Shown here in pieces: positions 31,781 to 42,200 of a stretch of DNA of 64,000 bases. The notes under the pieces are model-generated. The model was not told the origin of the DNA. It made no database searches and saw only the letters and a list, made by a program, of their open reading frames with translations. The number at the start of each line of letters is the position of its first letter. Positions within the stretch are counted from its first letter, which is position 1. Both the position numbers and the translations under genes were made by a program. This DNA comes from Bolinopsis microptera (Eukaryota; Ctenophora; Tentaculata; Lobata; Bolinopsidae), in contig NC_087082.1 of assembly GCF_026151205.1 (NCBI RefSeq), forward strand, positions 4,443,408 to 4,507,407. Reading direction: 5' to 3'.

Positions 31781-33213
31781 TTTTTTTTGAGTTTTCCCCG
31801 AAATTAATGCTAACATATGCAAAGTAACCAAATTTAATTATAAAGTTCCGACTTTCGATTCAAGATTACGTCGAAACTCCTTGATAATGATTTGATCCGG
31901 TGTTAAATGCTATGATCATTTTGTTTGCTGTTCAAAACATGCCTCATGCATGACAGTACCCTGGTATAATATTAATAATAAGGCGTTTATCTCAGGTTCG
32001 TGGACCACCCGAAGCTCCCTAAACTACTAGACATCCTAACAAAACATTTCTCTAATTGTGACGAACATACTCGGGCCATGGTGTTCTCCTCCTTTCGAGA
32101 CAGGTTTCTCACAAATACTTGATACTTGACAGTCTAGCTAAGCTGATTCTGTTAGACTTGTTATCTTTGAATATCAGATTTTTTGGATCTCCAAGGCAAG
32201 GTGACCTTGGTTGTTGTATTAAATAAATCATTACTAAAAATATGCCTCTTGATTTTACCTTTAAACAAACAACTTTCTTCAGTGTTCATGACCTAGTGAA
32301 GAGGATAAACTCCCACTCCGACAAGATCCGGAGCACCATGTTCATAGGTCAGAGTGGAGCAAATGGTCTAAAACAGAAACAACAACTTGAGACTGTGTCT
32401 GAGTTTAAGAAGGGCACGTTTAATGTCCTGGTAGCTACCTGCGTGGGTGAAGAAGGACTGGATATTGGTGAGTAGAGGAACAGTCGCAGGCTCCCACTCT
32501 CTTTACTGCACAATAACTAGTGAAAATGGCGAAAGTTTAATACTTTAAACATTACTATATAATAACAAACAAGAAGCTCTCGTGATGTGGTTTTCAGTTC
32601 AAGCCTCCAAATGCAACATATCGTTAAGGTTTTATGTTACGTTTCAGCTGATGTTGAATGTTTCAGGAATGGTGGATCTGATTATTTGTTATGATGCAAG
32701 TGCGTCACCCACTCGGTTGGTGCAGCGCATGGGAAGAGCCGCGCGCAAACGTGATGGTTCCATCGTGGTTCTGCTGACAGAGGGGAAAGAAGAGAACGTA
32801 TGTTCGATTTTTCAATCCATTTGACATGTTTTCACCTGAAGGCTTAAATCTACTCTGGTGATTTTTGTTTTTAAAAGATTGTGAATTTGAGATATTTATC
32901 GGTATCATCAACTTACCTTGTCTCTGTGACAGATATTCAAGAAGAGTGTATCGAGTAAGAAGAGCGTATCAAAAGCAGTGTTTACGAAGTTGAACAAGTT
33001 GGCCCTGTACCCCAACAACCCAAGAATGATTCCCCGTCATCTCAACCCTACACCTGATAAACGCGTGTTGAAGCCGCTGGAATTCAAGACTCCACCACCA
33101 AAAACTAGGCAGAAAAGTTTGGTACAGAAAAAGAAGTGCCCCTTTCTGTCCAGTACGCAATACAACAGCTATGTAGGATCCGAGGGGGATAAAGTTGATC
33201 TTGACAAATCAGC
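31577..33213 (+). CDS. FANCM: FANCM exons: helicase C-terminal lobe (SF2)
   Basis: Five exons. The first gives a linker ([17 protein letters not shown]) and joins to [18 protein letters not shown]. Motif IV is [10 protein letters not shown]. Motif V is [13 protein letters not shown]. Motif VI is [14 protein letters not shown], where FANCM and SF2 relatives normally have QRxGRxGR; here the second glycine is alanine. The last exon ([18 protein letters not shown]) matches the conserved segment after the helicase core. A run of about 44 C then 8 T sits in the first intron (31737-31788). Confidence 0.92.
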
Positions 33214-36200
33214 GTGAGTTCTTTACAATCGGATATCGACGAAATAAACAACCATCCCTTTTGCTTTAGTTGTTCTTTTTTCTTTTTTTAATTGTTGTCA
33301 TACTCACGATTTACACTGTCTCAAGATTTGATGTTCCCGCCTTGGGCTATCGATGTCACAACGTATGGCGCGGTACCCTCACGTCTTTTTATAATGTAAA
33401 CAAATCAACAGTAGGTTGAACAAACGCGCATTATAGCTGGCGCGGCCGCGCATTATTTTAAATTGTGCATGCACCATGTGCCCCAAAGATGTACTACTCT
33501 GGTTTATTGATCTAGACCTATCACACATACAGATATGACAACCGTATATTTCAGGACATTCTCGTTAACGGAATGCGTTTCAAAGTGGATACACTGGCAG
33601 GGCATAGAGCACCCAACTTTTGATATCGAGCACTCTATGAGCACGCTTACTTTCGTCCATATTATGACCGTTAGTTTAATTTGTTTTTCTCCATTTTAGT
33701 AACAATTTTGTATCATGACTTAGACACTCCCTGTTACATTTTATCTAAAATTCAGCTTTATACGATATATTTCTAGACGGTTTGTAATGGTTTAAAACAA
33801 TACCAAGTTACGGAAATGGAGTGATACTCCAATGACTATGGATTGGTCGTTCCTTGCCTGTCAAATGACATCTAAGAAGATCACAATCGACAATCTATAT
33901 TTAAAATTAATAGTAACACACATATTCTAAAGTATATTTCCTCAGGTAAACGACTTTTTCAAAGCCGAGAGTGCGGCAATAGACAACTATGAAGATGAGA
34001 TGGCGCAGTATCTTGATCTGAACGACGTCGTTATAACGAAAAAGAAAACCTCTGTAGATGAATCTGAACCATCTATACCAATCTCGACGCAACCTGTAAA
34101 GAAAAAGGACAAACGCCCCAAAATCGTCATATCAGACGATGATGAGTTTGAAAGTAAAACTACCAAAAAGCAGAGCAAGCTAAATTTTGGGTCCAAGCCT
34201 AGAGAGTCCCTCTTTTCTTGTCTGACAAGCGATAAGAGTCAGAAGAGTGTATTACAAATACAGGATCCTGTAGCGAAGTTTTGTGATACGGAGGATATAT
34301 TGCAGGAAGACTCAGTAGAGAATTCTCGATCCAATTCCCCAAAAAAAGAGCAGGTGGAAGCATATATACCAGATATACCAGACATACCAGATATACCAGA
34401 CGTGGTTGACGTCCAGCATGATGTCTCCTTTGAGGATGTCATCTCTCAAAGAAATTGTGATTTTCCTGCAAACGAAAACTGCGATGAAGAAGCTTGTTTG
34501 AATGATGATGAGGAACTTGAATCAGATGAAATAGTCCAAAGCCCTAGATACCTTACTCAAGCAGATGACCTTAAGGACCTGAATGAAAATGAACTCTCGG
34601 TCAGCCTATTCGAAGCCATTAACGAAACCTGGGACTTTGAGTTGTCTCAAAAAGGCCCGGACTTGATCGAGGTTCCCGCTCCTCCATCACAGGTTCCTTC
34701 TCTTGAACTATCAGATTTTAGTTTGTTCAGCTCACAGCAACACGCTACTATAAATCCAGCTCCAACTTCCTCAGAAAATGACTCGGTATTGGAAAGATCT
34801 AAAGTTCCGTTGTGTCCGAAACCTGGGGTTTCAGAACTATCTTCTGATTCTGACAAGTTCTCGGATGATATCGAGGACACACTGATTGAAAACAGTTGTT
34901 CCAAACTGAATCCTCAGAACAATGCACTTTTTGAATCTCTAGCTAAAATGGAAAAGCAACAAAGTGTAGCCGACGACGACCTGGACCTCATGGACGAGAC
35001 TCCAGATATAACCTTTTCAGACGTTCTCACGCCACCAGATAGACCGGGAGCAGACGAAGCGAACGTATTGAGGGACGATGAAAAACTTGATGTGCAGTCC
35101 CCGTGTGTGGGTGTGGCAACTCCAGCTCACAATAGACCATTTCAACCACTAGAATCTTCAACTCCAGCTTTGGTCAAACCGTCTGCTCCGTTATGTGAAC
35201 CGAGAACAGGACACAAAGGGTTTGTAACTCCTCAGATCAAGCATTGTTTAATGAGAGTTAAAAAGAAACCAGACTTACTGGACAAGAATTCATTACCCCA
35301 AGACTCTCCAATGCCATCTACAAACAACACAACGAACGAGGACTCTCCTTTAAATGTTGGTAAGAGGAAGAGACGATGCAACATTCTGTGCACTCAGATT
35401 CCAACCAATTCAGAAGATTTTGACATTTCTAACGACAAAAAGAAAAGCAGGTTGTTCTCGCCCGATAAGCCTCTTATTGTTCAAAGAAATTCAGAAAAAG
35501 AAAATAAATCCAAGCCCAACCAATTCAAGACCAAGGGTGGTGCAGCTGCGAACCCATTCATCATCACTGAAGCTAATCTCTCTGGTGATGATGATTCTGA
35601 TGAAGGATCTGATGAGGACTTAATGAGTAGTTCTCTGGAAGATTTTATTGATGAAGAAGAGCAACCAACAGGTATGCGGTACAACTCTAAAGTATAATTC
35701 TATAAAGTTGAATTGCTAATTTAGTGTCTCATTTCACTTAACGAGTCTATTCAAGATAAAAAAGGAATATACTAATATTTACTTTAAATACTAGGCATAC
35801 AGATTAATCGTTTTGGGTTACGACTACGTTTGTCTATAGTACCTGTCATTACTTAATTTCAGTCAGTGAATCGCTGTATTTACGAGATATAGCACAATTT
35901 AAACCACAAACCGTCAGAACGGTTGGGAACAAGTTCACAGGAAATGTCTTCTCTCAAGATCCCAGGTATTCGAAATTCGACATGCTATTTTGAGTCAGAA
36001 AGGAGCCATCTCAAAGAATTGATCCATATCACAGCTGCAGAATTGTGATATGTGAATTGTCTCGTTTCAGTGTCAAGACTTTCTCCTAAACCATTAACTC
36101 TTCCAGATTAGATTGCCAGGGTCATGAGGTGGACGATGAGTTGGACGGCTTCGTTTGTGATGATGAGGAGTACAGTTTGTTGGACGATGATTTCGAGGAG

Positions 36201-39200
36201 ACAGCAGTATTCACCCAGCAGTTACAAGTTAGCTTGGAAACTTTATAATGTTTTTATCTTGATTTTTAAAATATGCTGCTAATGTTACAAGTGTAGAAGT
36301 ATTGTATGTATAATGTATAATGTATAATGTATAATGTATAATGTATATTGCATTATCAGATTAATAACATTCTTTATTAGAATTTTATTGAAACTGGATA
36401 ACAAAAATTTGTATTTTTCCAAAAAAAAAGTACCGTGACCACTGAATTATTTTTCAGCATCGGACGCCAACTCCTGCTACAAATAAAAAACGGAAGCGAA
36501 GAGTAAAGGAATTCGCAGAATCGCCTGTAACTCCAGTGGCTATTACCAGAAATCCCTCTGTAACAGTAACACCCAAAGGAGTCAGCCCTCTCAGCCGGAA
36601 GGTCAGCAGTTCCTCTTGGATGGCGAGAACTCCAAAACGTTCAGATTTCCCAGATTTTACCGGGAAGAAGGAAGAAGAGGAAAACAAATCCGCTCGTTCT
36701 AAAATAGCGGGAACCAGTGATAGCCCGAACATTTCCTCATTTTTAATAGGATTGGATGATTTGTTGTCTGATAATGATGATAAACCCGACTCTAATGTAG
36801 CCGGTGCAGGTTGGTCGGTGTTACTTTAGGATTTTTAAAGTTTAATCGTTAAAAAACACATATTGCTGTCAGGAGTCAGGACTGGCAGATCAAGTAGATC
36901 TTGAGATTATAAAAACTTAAAGTTTACAATAAGGCAGTGGTCAGTAAAGCTGCACTGGTTGTTTTTATCCTATAATTAACCGTTTCACTTAAACGATTTC
37001 TCCTACTGTACGGTAAACATTTCACCCTATGATATCGTTTTGATCGGCTTTCACGTTCTCAGATGATGATGACGAAGACTTCGAGATATCAACTTATACC
37101 AATCGGTCTAAGTCCACCAAGAACAAAACAAAGTCCATCAGCAAAAACAAAACTATCAGAAAGTCAAAAGACCGTTCAGTTAATGCAGGGAAAGTAAAGC
37201 AGGAAGACACTACTTTCGACCTGTTTGGAGATTCGTTTGATGAGAGTATGATAGACGCAGCATGTAAAACAATCAATCAAAATACTGCAAAAACATCTGT
37301 AAGCAAGCAAACAAACTCCTCTGACCAAAAGATAGCATCTCAGTTTAATATTGATATGGATGACTTGCTATCAGAGGAGGAGTTAGATCAAACAAAACCT
37401 GTGCCTGAATCATTTTGTTCTAAACCTAAACTTGGAGATAAGATTGTCAGAGCTGCTAAATCGTGGGGCCCTCCTGATACCACCAAAATGACTGCTTCTC
37501 AGTTTAATATTGATCTTGATGATTTGTTATCAGAAGAGGAATCAGATCAAATAAAACCTGTACTTGAACCATCTATTTCTAAACATAAACTTAAAGTTAA
37601 TAATTCCAAGACGGCGGCACCTCCTGATAGCACCAAAATGACTTCTTCTCAATTTAGTATTAACGTAGATGACCTCCTGAGCCCTGGACCTCCCCTTAAA
37701 GTAACCAGTACTTCTGTTCCCCCTCTTGATGGAGGAATTTCTTCTAACAACATTGCGATTTCAAACCTGCGGTTAGATTCAGAACCAATACCAACGACTT
37801 TCAAAAACTGCTTAGTGTTCGCGAGAACAAAGGTATGATATCATTTTACCTTTATAGATATTTTGTTTCTTTATCTACTTTCTTCAAATTTCTTTTCAAA
37901 GCGAAGTATCCATGACCCTTTTACCAATTGACAAATATGTATCCCTGTTACAGGTCATATCCAATAATCAAATATGTACGATACTACGTACACGGTTCCA
38001 GATAAAAGTGGAGATAAGAACGGACCTTGGTAACTGTGACTACGTGGTCAATTCCAACACTGCAATTCTCCGGATCAACCTGCTTGGTAGGTAGAACTTT
38101 GACTTTTGAGTACCTCAATCGTGTCTTGTGCCATCCTCAGTGACCCTGTAAGATGGTCATTCAAGAAGAATTGAGTGAAAACAGTGAAATTTGGGTCGCG
38201 GAAAGCTGAAATTCGAATATGTCCTACCAGTAGGACATATATTCAAATTTTTTACTGCATCAAAGTTTTCTCCAGATATACTGCTTCCAGTACCTTGATG
38301 GCGACTTGTGTCACTCTCACCGACCTCACTGATTGGTCACTGGTCAAAATTTCAGTCAAAACCGCGAAATTTGGGTCGGGGAAAGGGCACAAAAGCTATT
38401 ATTTAATAATCTTGTCAAAAAAGTCTTCTTCTTTTCTAACAATTTTCCGTTACCAAAGCTTCCTTTTGTTATCTTGCTTTCAATACCTCAACTGTGTCTT
38501 TTGCCATTGAAAAAAAATTCAGTCAAAACAGTGAAAAGCTCTTTTACCACTTCGCCAAGAAGACAGCATTAAATTTACTCTGTTATTTGCAGACGTGTAC
38601 AAAGGAGTGTCAGATCTGGTAGCCCGCGTACAGACTCTACACAGATCCTTCAAACACATAGTTCTCATAAGTGAGATGCCCCAAATACCTCCCGGTAAAA
38701 CGAAAAAGGTACCTATATTATTTAAAATCCTGATTACAAGAAGATTCGTTTTCCCTTAAAATTCAATCTGAGGTGCTTTGTTATTTGTAGCTTTGACGCG
38801 ATCGAGTTAAGTTTGTACCTCAAAGTTTTTTTTAATCTCACGAACCAGGCCCGACATATTAAAGAGATTTTGTGAACTGCTTAGTTTTTTTTTTCAGTTT
38901 CCCATGTCATACTTTATAATTAACAATTTACAGATGTTAGGTCGGGGAGAGGCTTACGATGCGGTGAGATTTGCTGTGACAGAACAGAAACTGAAAAACT
39001 TCAACACTTCTCTTCTTCTTTCGGAGAATCAGGGTTAGTTTTTAGTCAGCGGGAATGTTTGATTAATTCTTTTATTTCAGTTGTTTGTTTTAATTCTTCC
39101 TGTTTTGAATATTTTTTTGTAATTCTACTACTACTCGTCAATTGATCTCGAACAGATTTTTTCGTCGACAGTTTTTGTTGCAGGCACAAATTAAATTTAC

Positions 39201-42200
39201 ATTGTATTCCTCTTTAAAGTTTCAAATTTACATTTGGCAAAAAAAGGATCAATGAAATAATTCACATTTCTTTATATAAGTCAAGAAAAACGGAACCTTA
39301 AAAATTTTCTAGAAAATAAATTTCGTATATTAGAAACATAATTATCGAGCAAAAAATTGTCTCATCTCGTCAAAATTGTCTAGCCATAATGCAGCATGCA
39401 TCTTAATTTCCCTGCTTCTCAAAAGTGACTAGTCTCCATGGTGATTTGTCTCCAGGATGACATGTCTTCTTCAAGACGTGTCTCCATGGTAGCTTGTCTC
39501 CATTTCTCGATACAGGGCGTCTATCTTTCTGTTTATGCGTCAGCACAGGTGCAGCAAGGGCAGCACTTGGTTCCTGAGGCATGATGACGTCATTGATAGA
39601 ATTTATTTAAACCCCTGAACTGGATCCCAGCGAATCAGTTAAATCGTTTGTGTAATCAGAAATGAAATGGAAAAAATTCCATAAAAACGATTAACGGGAC
39701 TGAATAGTTTTCAGGAGAATTTAAGGACATATCTCACCACATTTGCAGCCCTCATCACAGCTACAGCAGGTTTCACAGCCGGTCAGACAAGTTTCTCCGC
39801 ATTTACAAGGCATTGTTAGAGATTTCGAGTTAGCTATAGGGGTACGGAATTGGTTTAACACTCAATTTGATAAAATCCAAGAAGCTTTTAAATAATGTTA
39901 AACTACTTTCGAGGGTTGATCACCGTCAAGTAAAATTACTCATCGTCAAAGACTATACTCCACCTTCCTTTGAATGGAAAATCACAATGCTGGCAAGCAT
40001 GACCGTGCCTCTTATATTCACAATACTATTTACCCCCTTTACTATCTACCCCCTTTACTATTTACCCCCTTTACTATCTACCCCCTTTACTATTTACCCC
40101 CTTTACTTTTATACCCCTTAACTGTTTTTCAGGCATTAAGACTCATCGAAAGTAGTTCAGCAGGCATATTTAAGTTCAAATCATTCTAATTCAATGTTAA
40201 AGATGACAGGAATAAGAAATAGTTATGTGGAGGTTTTTAAGAAATTTGCGCAAAATACGGGCCAGCATGTTATACGAAATTCGGTAAAAAACCCAAAATC
40301 GCCATATTCAGGTGCCTTAAAAACCATGTTAAAAATGAGTTAGAGATCTGAAACTTTGCAGGGCGTCTAGACGTTGACCAAATGACTGTAAAAACAATTC
40401 GTGTTTCAGGAGTATCGCGAAGTGGGTTTTCTGGAACCCCTGTTTTACAACAAATTGTCGTGATACATATATAAATATTCAGGGATAGACGCTTTGCCAG
40501 TCAAATGTAGTCAATTATAGACTGGATTTAAGTGTCCGTAGATTCAAAAGTATACAAGATACAGCCATTTCCGACCACAGGTCTTAAAGATAATTGTTTG
40601 CACAGTAGTTTACATTATATGCAAAAAATATTTGACGTCATTATTACCCTTTGATGACGTCATCAATTTAAGCTTTTCTAAAACTTGATTTTTGACAAAA
40701 TAACAACTTTTCAAGTAGATTTAACAGCATAAAGGAGTTATTTTATTCAAAATTTGAGGTTATATTGAAGTTAGATAATTGTTTAAGCATTCTGAAAATC
40801 TACCGGAAAGTTTGCCTAGCTTGCTCCTTCAGGAAGATATTCGTCATTAAAGTTAGTGGGGGGGGGGGGGGGCCAATGGCATAAATGGAGAAAATGGAGA
40901 ATTACTCATAGGTTTTTCCATTTTATCCATAGAAATTGCCTCCATGTCGTGCCATTTTATGCCATTTTATGCCATTGAAAACCTAAAAAATTTAGAATTT
41001 CGAGAAAATTATTAAAAAAAAAGATATTGTCGGCCAATAATGAACAGGGCAGCATGAAACATGGAGAAAAGTGGTTTTCAGAAAAACTTTGAAAAATGTT
41101 GACTTAGAAAATTTTCGGTCCGAGTCATTTTCGATACGTACCTCCCGTATCGAGAGCTCCCGATTCCGAGCTCGTGTTGCAAAGGGGAAGATGAAGCTAT
41201 CAGTTTATATTTCGACTTCATAAAGTACCTACCTATTGAACCTATTGATGGGTTTAGAAGTAGGCATCTTCACGGCCATCACGCAATCTGCGGACCACCT
41301 CCTTGACTGCACCAGTCTATTATTGAGTTAGAGTTTTCTGCACTGTATCCAGGAGTAGGGGGCTTGTCTGGAAGGGTGTCTAGGAAGTTTCCAAGAGATG
41401 TCTTGAAGCTTGTCAAAGTCCTTTGAGTATTGACAATTTTGGGGAGAACATTCCAGAGTCTTCCAGCTCTCACTGCGAATGAGTGGTCGTAGGTGCAGTG
41501 GAGCGTGCAGCAGCTGTACCCTGACATTATAATCAAAAAGAGATGATATTTGACCAAAACCCATAATCATGGGTAGAGTGGACCGCTGCCAGTGTCTCTC
41601 TTTCGGCTTTCCCAAACAAAAGGAAATGATATTAAATTGATTGACCGTCTGCAAATGCAAAATGATACCGAGAATGAAATCGGTCGCTCGCTTTTCGTGA
41701 ATGAATGGGAAAAGCGACCGACCGATTTCATTTTCGGTATCATTTTGCATTTGCAGACAGTCAATCAATTTAATATCATTTCCTTTTGTTTGCGAAAGAG
41801 AGACACTGGCAGCGGTCCACTCTACCCATGATTATGGGTTTTAGTCAAATTGCTTATATTATTACGTATTGAAATCGGACATTTAAGAATTGCTTGCAGT
41901 TGCATTGAAAAATAACCGAATTAATAATTATAAACGGTTTGTTGATCTTTAGTTGTGGCAATGACAAATCCTCGAGAACACGTAACACTGCACTGAACTG
42001 GAGAACTGAGAAGTGAACTAAATAATTTAATGTGGGTAGTTACTAGTTTTCCTTTCAAAATAATCCACGTGATTGTTAAATTAGATCCATAATCCAAGTA
42101 CGCGAACTGACTAGACATTCACGGAAATTGATGAACGCGCTATTGAAAAATCGACCTGTCATGCTCCTTTACTCCAGGAAGTCTATGAGAATTTGGAAAA

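Noticed and set aside
34239..34904. Minus-strand Ser-rich frames opposite the large FANCM exon
   Set aside because: Shadow frames of an acidic, Ser-rich coding exon on the plus strand.
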